A stretch of 64,000 nucleotides of DNA from JBBECE01 sp040881985 (GTDB lineage Bacteria > Pseudomonadota > Alphaproteobacteria > Rhizobiales > Devosiaceae): assembly GCA_040881985.1 (NCBI GenBank), contig JBBECE010000024.1, forward strand, positions 35,631 to 99,630, written 5' to 3'. Position 1 is the stretch's first letter, and each line of letters opens with the position of its first letter. This document shows, one piece after another, positions 44,442 to 53,230 of the stretch. The notes beneath the pieces are model-generated. The model was not told the origin of the DNA. It saw nothing but the letters and a program-made list of their open reading frames with translations, and did no database searches. The position numbers and the translations under genes were made by a program.

Positions 44442-45152
44442 TTATAGAAGCGTCGCGATCAGGCTGTCGCGCGTCGGCGGCGGCACGATGGTGCGGGGCT
44501 TCCAGACATGGTCGGCGAGGAAGTGGCCGGTGAGCCGCAGTCCTGCGGCGACGCTCAGCGCGTCGGGCCGGTCACCCCCGATCAGGAAGGCCGGCAGGTG
44601 CAAGAGTTTGTCTTTGTAGGGTTCGCCAGCGGCGGCCGAGACGGCACGGCCCGAGCGCGGCGAGACATAGATCAGATTGTCATTGGCGCCGGTCGCGGCG
44701 CAGCTCGACAGGTCGAGGCCGAAGCCGAGATCGTCGAGGAGGTGGAGTTCGAAACGCGCGAGCGCGGCGCCGAGCGCGACCGGGTCCCCGCCGTTGTCGA
44801 TCAAAGCCAGCGCCTCGGCATAGAGGCGCGGATGCGGATCGCGCTCGGGCAGCAGCCGCAGATGCTCGCAGACGAGCAGGCTGAGATGGAGCTTGCGGCG
44901 GTTCTCCATCAGCGCCGCGGCGCGGGCGACGAGCGGCTCGACGGTGAAGGCCCCGAGATGCTCGTCGAGCCGCGCGCGCCAATTGACCTGGACTGAATTG
45001 CCGGGCTGCAGCACGGCCTTGAAGCGCCGCGAGCGCCCGCCCCGCACCAGCCCCATGTGCCGGCCGCGCTCTTCGGTCATGACTTCGAGAATAAGCGAGG
45101 TCTCGCCATGCTTGCGGGTGCCGATGATGAGGGCGTCAGAGGACCATTGCAT
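44442..45152 (-). CDS. recO: DNA repair protein RecO
   Basis: RecFOR pathway mediator that loads RecA on gapped DNA. 236 residues with the N-terminal OB fold (WSSDALIIGTRKHGETSLILEVMTEE, GRHMGLVRGGRSR) and a C-terminal helical domain. The four-Cys zinc site of some RecO proteins is absent: only SSCAATG remains. Six bases downstream of era. Confidence 0.94.
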   Translation of the reverse strand: MQWSSDALIIGTRKHGETSLILEVMTEERGRHMGLVRGGRSRRFKAVLQPGNSVQVNWRARLDEHLGAFTVEPLVARAAALMENRRKLHLSLLVCEHLRLLPERDPHPRLYAEALALIDNGGDPVALGAALARFELHLLDDLGFGLDLSSCAATGANDNLIYVSPRSGRAVSAAAGEPYKDKLLHLPAFLIGGDRPDALSVAAGLRLTGHFLADHVWKPRTIVPPPTRDSLIATLL

Positions 45153-45158
45153 GTGAGG

Positions 45159-46067
45159 TTAACGCGGAAACTCCAGCCCCATGTCTGAGTAGCGGCCGGG
45201 ATCGTCGGCCCATTTCTCGCGGATCTTGACGAAAAGAAACAGATGAACCGGCACACCGAACATATCGGCGAGCTCCTTGCGGGCGTCGGCGCCGATCGCC
45301 TTGATCGTCTGGCCGCCCTTGCCGACGACGATCTTCTTGTGGGCCTCGCGGGTGACCGTGATCACCTGATTGATATGGTAGGAGCCGTCGGGCTGCACCT
45401 CGAAACGCTCGGGCTCGACGGTCGCGGCGTAGGGAATTTCCTCGTGGGTTCTAAGGAACAGTTTTTCGCGGGTGACTTCGGCGGCGGTGAGCGCCAACGA
45501 CAGGTCGGTCAGCTGATCCTCGGGGAAATGCCAGGGGCCGGCCGGCACTTCGGCGGCGCAATAAGCAAGAAAGTCGCCGACCCCGTTTCCTTTCAGCGCC
45601 GAGATCATGAAAGTGCGGGTGAAGGCGAGGTGCCGGTTGAGTTCGGCGGCGAGGCCCAGCAGGCTTTCGTGGTTGACCGCGTCGATCTTGTTGAGCACGA
45701 GGCTCTTCGGCGGGGTGAGTTTGGCGAGGCCGCCGACCAGACTATCGAGTTCTTCGGTCATGCCCGTCCGAACATCGACGATCAGCGCGATGAGATCGGC
45801 CTCTCCTGCTCCGGCCCAGGCCGCGGAAACCATCGCCCGGTCGAGCCGGCGCTTCGGCGCAAAAATGCCGGGCGTATCGACGAAGACGATCTGGGATCGA
45901 TCGAGCGTCGCAACCCCGCGGATGCGCATCCGGGTGGTTTGCGGCTTGTGGGTGACGATCGAGACTTTGGCGCCGACCAGCGCATTGAGGAGCGTCGACT
46001 TGCCGGCATTTGGCGCGCCGACCAGCGCCACGAAACCGCACCTCGTGCCGGCGGCGGCATCGCTCAC
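45159..46067 (-). CDS. era: GTPase Era
   Basis: Essential GTPase in 30S subunit assembly. 302 residues: G1 GAPNAGKSTLLNAL, G2 region TTRMRIRG, G3 DTPGIF, G4 NKIDAV (LVLNKIDAV), and a C-terminal KH domain with IVVGKGGQTIKAIGADARKEL. GTG start in a GTGA overlap with the rnc stop. Confidence 0.97.
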   Translation of the reverse strand: MSDAAAGTRCGFVALVGAPNAGKSTLLNALVGAKVSIVTHKPQTTRMRIRGVATLDRSQIVFVDTPGIFAPKRRLDRAMVSAAWAGAGEADLIALIVDVRTGMTEELDSLVGGLAKLTPPKSLVLNKIDAVNHESLLGLAAELNRHLAFTRTFMISALKGNGVGDFLAYCAAEVPAGPWHFPEDQLTDLSLALTAAEVTREKLFLRTHEEIPYAATVEPERFEVQPDGSYHINQVITVTREAHKKIVVGKGGQTIKAIGADARKELADMFGVPVHLFLFVKIREKWADDPGRYSDMGLEFPR

Positions 46068-46774
46068 GGGGCGCGCTTCCAGACTTTTTCGCGCAACAGG
46101 AATTCGCGGGCAGCGGCATTTTCCGCGTGCTTCTTCGAGCGGCCTTGAGCGGTGAGCGGGGTATAGCCGGGCAGGCTCACCTCGATGGTGAATTCGGGCG
46201 CATGGTCCGGACCCATGCGCGCCTTCTGGTCATAGGCCGGCGGCTCGAGGCCTTGAGACTGGGCCCATTCCTGCAGTGTCGTTTTGGCGTCGCCGCGATC
46301 CGGGACGCCCCCCGAAAGCCAGCCGGCGAATTCCTCCCCAATGAAGCGCCGCGCCGCTTCGAGCCCGCCGTCGAGATAGATCGCCCCGATCAGCCCTTCC
46401 AGGGCATCGGCGAGGATCGCGTCCTTTTCGGCTCCCCCGGTGCGTGCTTCGCTGGCGCCCAACCGGATGTACCGGCCGAGCCCGAGTTCGCGGGCAACCA
46501 CGGAGCAGCTCTGCTTGCTAACCGCCACATGCAGGATCTTGCTGAGATCGCCTTCGGTGGCCGATTGAAAAGCGGCGAACACAACCTCGGCGACGACGAG
46601 GCCCAGCACCCGGTCGCCGAGGAATTCGAGCCTTTGATAAGATTGCGCGACCCGCTTGGAGGGCGCGATCGCGCTGGTATGAGTCAAAGCGCGCTCCAGC
46701 AGCGCCCGGTCGGCAAAGGAATGGCCGAGCGCGGCCTCGAGCGCGCTGCGATCGGGTTTAGCCCGCTTCATCAC
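46064..46774 (-). CDS. rnc: Ribonuclease III
   Basis: Cleaves double-stranded RNA in rRNA processing and mRNA decay. 236 residues: catalytic signature RLEFLGDRVLGLVVAEVVF, the Asp/Glu site ADALEGLIGAIYLDGGLEA, and a C-terminal double-stranded RNA-binding domain ending AENAAAREFLL. It overlaps lepB by four bases at its start and era at its end. Confidence 0.96.
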   Translation of the reverse strand: MMKRAKPDRSALEAALGHSFADRALLERALTHTSAIAPSKRVAQSYQRLEFLGDRVLGLVVAEVVFAAFQSATEGDLSKILHVAVSKQSCSVVARELGLGRYIRLGASEARTGGAEKDAILADALEGLIGAIYLDGGLEAARRFIGEEFAGWLSGGVPDRGDAKTTLQEWAQSQGLEPPAYDQKARMGPDHAPEFTIEVSLPGYTPLTAQGRSKKHAENAAAREFLLREKVWKRAP

Positions 46775-47556
46775 TCATAGACGGACTGGAACATCCGGTC
46801 CCAGCGCACTTCGCCCGGCCAGGTCCAGAAGAACCAGGGATTCTGGTTGTCCTTGATTGAGAAGAACCTGACTTCCGCCTTCCCGAGGAAATTGTCGAAG
46901 GGAACATAGCCGACCGCGGTCAGGACACGGCTGTCGGCGGAGCGGTCGCGGTTGTCGCCCATCATGAAATAGTGGCCGGCGGGGACGACATATTCAGTGG
47001 TGTCGTCGAGCCCGGCGGAGTCGGAGATTTCCTGGATGATGTAGCTGACGCCATTGGGCAAGGTCTCGCGATAGAGCAGCACCGGCAGCGTCGTGCCAAA
47101 ACTGTCGGTGTCGGTGCCGCGGCCGGCATTTTCGCGAGTCACCGGGATGCCGTTGATGTTGAGGATGCCGCCGATCATCTGGATGCGGTCGCCGGGCAGG
47201 CCGATGACGCGCTTGACGTAATTCTCGGTTTGCGGCACCGGGCGGAACACCGCGATGTCGCCGCGCTGCGGCGAGCTGCCGAATATCCGGCCGCGGAACG
47301 GGACGATCCCAAGGGGGAGCGAATAACGGCCGAAACCGTAGGAGAATTTCGAGGCGAGGATGTAGTCGCCGATCATCAGGTTCGACTGCATCGAGGCGGT
47401 CGGGATCGAGAACGGCTGGTAGATGAAGCTGCGGAAGACGAGCGCGATCAGCAGCGCCTGCAGCAACACCACGACGGTCTCGCGGAACTCGCTCCTCCTC
47501 CTGCGGACGGGCAGAGCCTGCGGGCTTTTCTTCGCCTTCTCGTCGGTGGCGGCCAT
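46771..47556 (-). CDS. lepB: Signal peptidase I
   Basis: Inner-membrane Ser-Lys peptidase that removes Sec signal peptides. 261 residues. One N-terminal helix (VVVLLQALLIALVFRSFIY), catalytic Ser about 57 in TASMQSNLMIGDYIL, catalytic Lys about 114 in NYVKRVIGLPGDR, and GDNRDRSADSR in box E. The lepB-rnc-era order is standard. Confidence 0.97.
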   Translation of the reverse strand: MAATDEKAKKSPQALPVRRRRSEFRETVVVLLQALLIALVFRSFIYQPFSIPTASMQSNLMIGDYILASKFSYGFGRYSLPLGIVPFRGRIFGSSPQRGDIAVFRPVPQTENYVKRVIGLPGDRIQMIGGILNINGIPVTRENAGRGTDTDSFGTTLPVLLYRETLPNGVSYIIQEISDSAGLDDTTEYVVPAGHYFMMGDNRDRSADSRVLTAVGYVPFDNFLGKAEVRFFSIKDNQNPWFFWTWPGEVRWDRMFQSVYE

Positions 47557-47592
47557 GTGAGGAATCCCGGGGGTTTGAGTGGCAGGTCGTGG

Positions 47593-48012
47593 TTAGGCGC
47601 TTGTCTCGGTCGGGTCAACAGGGCGCGCCTCGATGATGACGAACGCCTGCGCGAGACCCTTGTCGTCGGTGATTGTGACGTGGATGTGGGCGCGGTGGCC
47701 CTTTGGCAGAAGCCGCCCAAGTGCCTTTGCCGCCCCGCCTTTTAGCTCCATCGTCGGCTTGCCGGAGGGGAGATTGACGACCCCCATGTCGCGCCAATAG
47801 ACGCCCCAGGACATACCGGTCCCCAGCGCCTTGGCGCAGGCTTCCTTGGCGGCGAAGCGCTTGGCGTAAGATGCTGATCTTGCTCGACGATTGTCGGATT
47901 TCTGGCGCTCGATCTCGGTGAAGCAGCGGTGGGTGAAGCGGTCGCCATAGCGGGCGAGGACCCGCTCGAGGCGGGAAATTTCGCAGATGTCACTGCCCAA
48001 TCCGATAATCAT
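47593..48012 (-). CDS. acpS: Holo-[acyl-carrier-protein] synthase
   Basis: Transfers 4'-phosphopantetheine to ACP. 139 residues: IIGLGSDICEISRLERVLARYG at the N-terminus, the metal site RFAAKEACAKALGTG, and HVTITDDKGLAQAFVIIE near the end. Upstream of lepB by 36 bp; the set pyrE-acpS-lepB-rnc-era-recO-parC runs in one direction and may be one long transcript. Confidence 0.96.
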   Translation of the reverse strand: MIIGLGSDICEISRLERVLARYGDRFTHRCFTEIERQKSDNRRARSASYAKRFAAKEACAKALGTGMSWGVYWRDMGVVNLPSGKPTMELKGGAAKALGRLLPKGHRAHIHVTITDDKGLAQAFVIIEARPVDPTETSA

Positions 48013-48021
48013 TTCAGGGGT

Positions 48022-48627
48022 TTATGAGAGACCTCTGCTGCCGGGCTTGACCGCCGGGATGGCGGCGAGCGCCGGTGGCAGGGCGTCGCTGGGATAGGCC
48101 GGCACCCTCAATTCAGCTAATGAAATCAATGGGATGCCGATATCGGCCTCGCCCGCCGAGCGGTCGAGCAGGCAGGCAGCGGCCACCGGATCGGCGCCCA
48201 AGTCCTTGATGCATTTGATACATTCTCGAATGGAGACGCCGGTCGTCACGACATCTTCGACGACGATGACTTTCTCTCCATTGGCGAGGCTAAACCCCCG
48301 CCGCAACTGGAAGATTCCGTCGACGCGCTCGGTGTAGATGGCCGGAATTCCGAGGTGCCGGGCGGTCTCGTAACCGACGATAATTCCGCCCACCGCGGGT
48401 GCAACCACGGTGGTTATTCCGTGTTCGTATGCGCGTATTCCATGAACTTCTGCCACTCGTATTTTGGCCGCCAGTGCCCGGCACAAAATCTCGGTCTCGC
48501 CGGGGTGCATGAAGACCAATGCCTTCTGGAAAAACAGCGGCGAGTGCAGCCCCGACGACAGAATGAAGTGGCCTTCGAGAATCGCCCCGCACTGACGGAA
48601 GATCGCAAGCACTTCGTCGGTCGTCAT
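48022..48627 (-). CDS. pyrE: Orotate phosphoribosyltransferase
   Basis: Makes OMP from orotate and PRPP in pyrimidine synthesis. 201 residues of the alphaproteobacterial type. Seen: GAILEGHFILSSGLHSPLFFQKALVF, the PRPP motif VIVVEDVVTTGVSIREC at about 115-130, and a GIPAIYTERVDG segment. The gene looks less G+C-rich than its neighbours. ATG start in a 4-bp overlap with the rsh stop. Confidence 0.95.
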   Translation of the reverse strand: MTTDEVLAIFRQCGAILEGHFILSSGLHSPLFFQKALVFMHPGETEILCRALAAKIRVAEVHGIRAYEHGITTVVAPAVGGIIVGYETARHLGIPAIYTERVDGIFQLRRGFSLANGEKVIVVEDVVTTGVSIRECIKCIKDLGADPVAAACLLDRSAGEADIGIPLISLAELRVPAYPSDALPPALAAIPAVKPGSRGLS

Positions 48628-50915
48628 GCCTGCTCCTCGTAATGGGCGGCGCGGGTGAAGTCGGCGCCGAGCTCGACGGCGGAGAAGGCGCTGGCCTCGG
48701 AGATCGAAGCGCGATGCACTTTGGATAGGCCCTGCGTGCGTTTCAAGGTCGACAGCACGTCGTTGAGCTGAGCCAAGTCGCGCAATTCAAGTTCGAAAAG
48801 GATCGCGTGAAAGTCGGACGAGATGGCGCGGACGAGGAGGTTGTGGATGTTGGCCTCGCAGGCGGCAATCGCGGCGGAGACCTGGGCGAGCGTGCCTGGC
48901 TTGTTCATGGCCTGCATGGCGACAACGGCGCGATGCGCCCGATCGTCGCCTTTCTTGAGGTCCCAGCGGACGTCGATCCACATCGTCTTGCCGTCGTGGA
49001 AGCCGGCGAGCGCGTCCGAATCGATCGGATAGACGGTGAGCTTGTCCTCGGCGTCGAGTATGCCGACGAGCCGGTCGCCGGGCACGACGCCCTCGGGCGA
49101 GGTTCTCACCGCCATGTTGGCGTCGAGCGCGGCGAGCGGCGAGCGGCCGCCGGGGGCGAGGCGCTGGCCCCCGGGGATGCGGAACTTGAAGGCGTCGGAA
49201 TGGCGCAGCGAAAACCAGCCGTCGGCGGAGGTGCCAACCGGCAAGTTGAGAGGACGCCGGCGGCGCCGGCCGCCGCCCTTGATCGCCCAGATCTCGCGGG
49301 CGAGCGTGTCGGCATCGACGGCGCCATCGCCGAGCGCGACCATCAGTTCGCGGCGGCCGGGCAACTTCAGCGCATCGAGAACGCGCTTGAAATCGGGCTC
49401 GGAGACGGTCGCCGCCTCGCGGTCGATGACGGCGGCGTAGATTTGCTCGCCGAGGCTGAGCGCCCGTTCGCCGGCGGCCTCGCGGACGGCGCGGCGGATG
49501 GCGGCGCGGGCCTTGCCGGTGATGGCGATGCCTTCCCAGTTGGGCGGCGGGACATGGGCCGGGTCGCGGACGATCTCGACCTCGTCGCCGTTTCGCAACA
49601 CGGTGATCAGCGGCATCGCCGAGCCGTTGATCTTGGCTCCGACGCAGGCGTCGCCGATCTCGGTATGGACGGCATAGGCGAAATCGATCGGCGTCGCCCC
49701 GCGCGGTAGCGCGATGAGCCGGCCTCGGGGGGTGAAGCAAAAGACCTGGTCCTGGAAGAGCTCAAGCTTGGTGTGCTCGAGGAATTCCTCGGGATTATCG
49801 CCTTCGGTCAAGTGGGCGATGGTCGAGCGCAGCCAGCCATAGGCGCGGCTTTCAGCCTCGAGGCGCGACATATCGCCAGAGACACCGTCCTTGTAGAGCG
49901 CGTGGGCGGCGATGCCGAATTCGGCGATTTCGTGCATCTGGCGCGTCCGGATTTGCAGCTCGACGCGCTGCCGGCCGGGGCCGACGATGGTGGTGTGGAT
50001 CGAGCGGTAGTCGTTCTGCTTGGGGGTCGAAATATAGTCCTTGAAGCGGCCGGGGACGACCGACCAGCTGGAATGGACGACCCCGAGCGCGCGGTAGCAA
50101 TCGTCGATCGTATCGACGACGACGCGGAAGCCGATGATGTCGGAGAGCTGCTCAAGACCGACCGACTTGCGCTCCATCTTGCGGAAAATAGAATAGGCGC
50201 GCTTGAGGCGGGCGCCAACTTCGGCGGCGATGCCCTTCTCCTTCAGCTGCTTGGTCAGTTCCTGCTCGATCCTGGCGACGTGGGGCGCGCTTTGCTTGCG
50301 GACGGCGTTGAGCCGCTTCGAGATCGCCTTGAAGTGCTCGGGCTGGAGGGTCTGGAACGCCAGGTCCTCGAGCTCGGTGCGCATGTCCTGCATCCCCATG
50401 CGGCCGGCGAGCGGGGCGTAGATCTCCATCGTTTCCTCGGCGATGCGGCTGCGGGCTTCGGGCGGCAGCGATTTCAGGGTTCGCATGTTGTGGAGCCGGT
50501 CGGCGAGCTTGACGAGCAGCACCCGAACGTCGGCGGCAATCGCCAAGAGCAGCTTGCGGAGATTTTCGGCCTGGGCCTCTTGCCGGCTCATCAGGTTGAG
50601 CCGGTCGATCTTGGTGAGGCCTTCGACGATCGAGCCGATCTCGGGGCCGAAATTCTCCTCGATCTCGGCACGGGTTGCGTCAGTGTCTTCGATCGTGTCG
50701 TGAAGCAGGGCGACGGCGATGGTCGCGTCGTCGAGCTTCAGGTCGGTGAGGATGGCGGCGACTTCGAGCGGATGGGCGATGTAGGGGTCGCCCGATGCGC
50801 GCTTCTGCCGTCCATGCTTCCGCATGGCATAGACATAGGCCTTGTTCAGCAACGCTTCGTCGGCGTCGGGATTATAGGCCTGGACTCGCTCGACAAGTTC
50901 GACCTGGCGCATCAT
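48624..50915 (-). CDS. rsh: Bifunctional (p)ppGpp synthetase/hydrolase (Rel/SpoT type)
   Basis: Controls the stringent response. 763 residues from the ATG at 50915 (MMRQVELVERVQAYNPDA); the longer frame runs into an intergenic repeat and is rejected. Order: HD hydrolase domain (RASGDPYIAHPLEVA, LLHDTIEDTDAT), synthetase domain (GFRVVVDTIDDCYRALGVVHSSW, YRSIHTTIVGPGRQRVELQIRT), TGS domain (FCFTPRGRLIALPRGATPIDFAYAVHTE), and C-terminal ACT. Alphaproteobacteria usually have this single Rsh. Between rpoZ and pyrE, a conserved order. Confidence 0.96.
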   Translation of the reverse strand: MMRQVELVERVQAYNPDADEALLNKAYVYAMRKHGRQKRASGDPYIAHPLEVAAILTDLKLDDATIAVALLHDTIEDTDATRAEIEENFGPEIGSIVEGLTKIDRLNLMSRQEAQAENLRKLLLAIAADVRVLLVKLADRLHNMRTLKSLPPEARSRIAEETMEIYAPLAGRMGMQDMRTELEDLAFQTLQPEHFKAISKRLNAVRKQSAPHVARIEQELTKQLKEKGIAAEVGARLKRAYSIFRKMERKSVGLEQLSDIIGFRVVVDTIDDCYRALGVVHSSWSVVPGRFKDYISTPKQNDYRSIHTTIVGPGRQRVELQIRTRQMHEIAEFGIAAHALYKDGVSGDMSRLEAESRAYGWLRSTIAHLTEGDNPEEFLEHTKLELFQDQVFCFTPRGRLIALPRGATPIDFAYAVHTEIGDACVGAKINGSAMPLITVLRNGDEVEIVRDPAHVPPPNWEGIAITGKARAAIRRAVREAAGERALSLGEQIYAAVIDREAATVSEPDFKRVLDALKLPGRRELMVALGDGAVDADTLAREIWAIKGGGRRRRRPLNLPVGTSADGWFSLRHSDAFKFRIPGGQRLAPGGRSPLAALDANMAVRTSPEGVVPGDRLVGILDAEDKLTVYPIDSDALAGFHDGKTMWIDVRWDLKKGDDRAHRAVVAMQAMNKPGTLAQVSAAIAACEANIHNLLVRAISSDFHAILFELELRDLAQLNDVLSTLKRTQGLSKVHRASISEASAFSAVELGADFTRAAHYEEQA

Positions 50916-50964
50916 GGGGCGGACCTCAGCGGCCGGTGCCGCGAAGGCGAAGTTACATAACGGC

Positions 50965-51066
50965 GCTCCCTCCCCCAGCAAGGGGGAGGGTTGGGGTGGG
51001 GGTTGGCGCTGATGTTCAACCCCCACCCGACGCTTCGCGTCGACCTCCCCCTTGATGGGGGAGGTG
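50965..51066. repeat. Multi-hairpin intergenic repeat (family C)
   Basis: About 100 bp made of four hairpins in series: CCCTCCCCC/GGGGGAGGG (50968-50990), GGGTGGGGGTTG/CAACCCCCACCC (50994-51028), GACGC/GCGTC (51029-51041) and ACCTCCCCC/GGGGGAGGT (51043-51065). The outer GGGGGAGG arms match each other. It lies between rsh and rpoZ and resembles a widespread Rhizobiales intergenic repeat. A degraded piece is visible at about 60228-60271. Confidence 0.85.
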
Positions 51067-51127
51067 AAGATCGAATTGTCCCGCCTGCCCTATCAACGTT
51101 CACGTCCATCAGCCGCACAGCCAAATG

Positions 51128-51157
51128 AAAAGGGCGCCTGCGTCCCCGCAAGCGCCC
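51128..51157 (-). terminator. Rho-independent terminator after rpoZ
   Basis: On the minus strand GGGCGC-(15 nt with its own TGCG/CGCA stem)-GCGCCC followed by TTTT, 36 bp past the rpoZ stop. It suggests that rsh is transcribed from its own promoter. Confidence 0.7.
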
Positions 51158-51192
51158 CCCGGAATATAGGCGTGGCCCCTTGGGGCGCAAGA

Positions 51193-51564
51193 CTACTCTT
51201 CTCGCCGCTCCGGCGGCGACAGCCCCTCGATGCCGCGCAGCAGCTCTTCCTCGGAGATGGTGTCGAAGACGATCTGGTTGTCGCCGTCTGAGCGATTCTC
51301 GATGACGGGGGCCGCCTCGGCCTCGGGCTCGTCGACCTCGACATATTTTTGCAGCGAATGGATGAGGTCTTCCCGTAGATCCTCGGGGGAAATCGCCCCG
51401 TCGCCGATCTCGCGGAGCGCCACGACCGGGTTCTTGTCGTTGTCGCGATCGACGGTGATCGAGGCGCCGGCGGCGATCAGCCGGGCGCGGTGGGAGGCGA
51501 GCAGCACCAGATCGAATCGGTTGGGGATTCTCTCGATGCAGTCTTCGACTGTGACGCGAGCCAC
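51193..51564 (-). CDS. rpoZ: RNA polymerase omega subunit
   Basis: Small subunit that aids RNA polymerase assembly. 123 residues: MARVTVEDCIERIPNRFDLVLLASHRARLI is followed by DNDKNPVVALREIGDGAIS, the family core; the C-terminal half is acidic and variable (VEVDEPEAEAAPV). Adjacent to rsh, a common arrangement, and omega also contributes to the ppGpp response of RNA polymerase. Confidence 0.95.
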   Translation of the reverse strand: MARVTVEDCIERIPNRFDLVLLASHRARLIAAGASITVDRDNDKNPVVALREIGDGAISPEDLREDLIHSLQKYVEVDEPEAEAAPVIENRSDGDNQIVFDTISEEELLRGIEGLSPPERREE

Positions 51565-51819
51565 GGGATACCTCTTTGTGCCGGAAATCGGGGGCCTCTC
51601 TACACCAGCCGGGGAGCCAAGGCAAGCAAGGCGGGCGGCGCAACCTGCCGGCGCGCCATTTGCCGAGGTTGGTTAACAAATGATTGATTGCCTTACCGGG
51701 GTTGTTTGAATTAACAATCGCCGCCGCAAGAGCAAAAACGACGAGCCATGACGGGGCCGAAATCTCTTGCGGGCCGTCCCCCCGCTCCCCGCCATCCGGC
51801 ACCACCAGACGGAGAAGCC

Positions 51820-52395
51820 GTGCTGAAGTTTCTCGACCTGCGCGAAAAGGTCGTCATGTTCATCGACGGGGCGAATCTTTACGCCACCGCCAAGGCGCTG
51901 GGGACCGATCTCGACTACCGCCGCCTGCTGCAGGAAGTCTCCAAGCAGGCCTATCTCTTGCGCGCCTATTACTACACCGCGCTGATCGAGGATCAGGAAT
52001 ATTCCTCGATCCGGCCGCTGATCGACTGGCTGGATTACAACGGCTACACGGTGGTGACCAAGCCGGCGCGGGAATTCACCGATGCGAGCGGCCGCCGCAA
52101 AATCAAAGGCAACATGGATATCGAGCTGACGGTCGACGCGCTCGAAATGGCGCCCTATTTCGACCACCTGGTGCTGTTCTCCGGCGACGGGGATTTCACC
52201 GCGCTGGTGGCGGCGCTGCAGCGGCGGGGCAAACGGGTCACCGTCGTCTCGACCCTGCAAACGCCGACCCCGATGATCTCCGACGATTTGCGGCGGCAGG
52301 CCGACGCGTTCGTCGACGTCGCCGACCTCATCAAGGTGGTCGGCCGCGAGCCGGTTGACCGCGGCCCGCGCCGCGACGAGGATCAGGGGGCCTGA
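51820..52395 (+). CDS. NYN domain protein (LabA/DUF88-like)
   Basis: Predicted PIN-like nuclease of the NYN family, 191 residues from GTG 51820 with GGAGA upstream; ATG 51748 would add a Pro-rich N-terminus not seen in relatives. Seen: VVMFIDGANLYATAKALG with the first catalytic Asp, YYYTALIEDQEYSSIRPLIDWLDYNGY, KGNMDIELTVDALEMA, and the second Asp motif LFSGDGDF. Conserved beside rpoZ in alphaproteobacteria. It is separated from the uracil-DNA glycosylase frame by a single in-frame TGA. Confidence 0.88.
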   Translation: MLKFLDLREKVVMFIDGANLYATAKALGTDLDYRRLLQEVSKQAYLLRAYYYTALIEDQEYSSIRPLIDWLDYNGYTVVTKPAREFTDASGRRKIKGNMDIELTVDALEMAPYFDHLVLFSGDGDFTALVAALQRRGKRVTVVSTLQTPTPMISDDLRRQADAFVDVADLIKVVGREPVDRGPRRDEDQGA

Positions 52396-52410
52396 ACTTT
52401 CGGAGTTCCC

Positions 52411-53049
52411 CTGCCCGCGATCGAGCCGCCCCCCAACTGTCCCCTCTGCCCGCGGCTGGCGGATTTTCGCGAGGAGAACCGGCGGGCCCATCCCGGCTGG
52501 TTCAACGCGCCGGTGCCCGGCTGGGGCGACGACAATCCCAAACTGCTGATCGTCGGGCTGGCGCCCGGCTTGCAAGGGGCGAACCGGACGGGCCGGCCGT
52601 TTACCGGGGACTATGCGGGGGACCTCTTGTTTGCGACGCTCGGCAAGCTTGGGCTGGCGCGCGGGGACTATGACCGGCGGCGCGACGATGGATTCGAGCT
52701 GACCGGAGCGCGAATCTGCAACGCGGTGCATTGCGTGCCGCCGCAAAACAAACCGACCGGTGCCGAGATCGCGACCTGCCGGCGGTATCTCGTGGCGACC
52801 ATCGCGGCGTTCCCGGGGGCGAAGGTCTTTCTCGCGCTGGGCAGGATCGCCCATGAGTCGCTGTTGGCGGCGCTCGGGGAGCGGCGGGCGGGGTTCAAGT
52901 TCGCGCATGGGGCGCGGCATGAATTGAGCGGCGACCGGCTGCTTTTCGACAGTTACCATTGCTCGCGCTACAACACCAACACCGGCCGGCTGACGGCAAA
53001 AATGTTCGAGGCGGTGGTCGAGGCGGCAAAGGCGGAAGCGGGAATGTAG
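52411..53049 (+). CDS. Uracil-DNA glycosylase, family 4/5 (UDGb-like), non-canonical start
   Basis: Removes uracil from DNA. Family motifs: GLAPGLQGANRTGRPFTGD (motif A of the UDGb group) and SYHCSRYNTNTGRLT (motif B). Cys of the Fe-S cluster occur in NCPLCPRLADF (about residues 10-13), VHCVPPQNKP and ATCRRYL. The first two Cys lie upstream of the first ordinary start (GTG 52513), and no ATG, GTG or TTG is in frame between the NYN stop and them. I therefore start at CTG 52411, which has CGGAG six bases upstream. Read-through of the TGA at 52393 would give an NYN-UDG fusion. Confidence 0.8.
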   Translation: MPAIEPPPNCPLCPRLADFREENRRAHPGWFNAPVPGWGDDNPKLLIVGLAPGLQGANRTGRPFTGDYAGDLLFATLGKLGLARGDYDRRRDDGFELTGARICNAVHCVPPQNKPTGAEIATCRRYLVATIAAFPGAKVFLALGRIAHESLLAALGERRAGFKFAHGARHELSGDRLLFDSYHCSRYNTNTGRLTAKMFEAVVEAAKAEAGM

Positions 53050-53078
53050 GCTTGCTTTCTCCGCTGCTTCCATTTCCG

Positions 53079-53188
53079 TCATGGCCCGACTTGATCGGGC
53101 CAGCCAGCAGCGCGCCGTCCGGCGCGCGGAAAGTGACTTTCGCCGTTATCGCGTCGTGCTGGATCACTCGGTCACGCCGGGTGATGAC
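53079..53188. repeat. REP-like palindromes between the UDG and smpB genes
   Basis: Three palindromes in a 110-bp stretch: GGCCCGA-ctt-(ga)TCGGGCC, GCGCGCC-gtcc-GGCGCGC, and CACTCGG...CCGGGTG. The first and last carry the common alphaproteobacterial REP core (CCCGACTTGATCGGG and GGTCACGCCGGGTGATGACG-type). Similar REPs are at 56919-56984 and 60279-60306. Confidence 0.7.
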
Positions 53189-53230
53189 GAAGGGAATGAG
53201 AATGCGCACCTCAGGACTTGGGTGCAGTTC

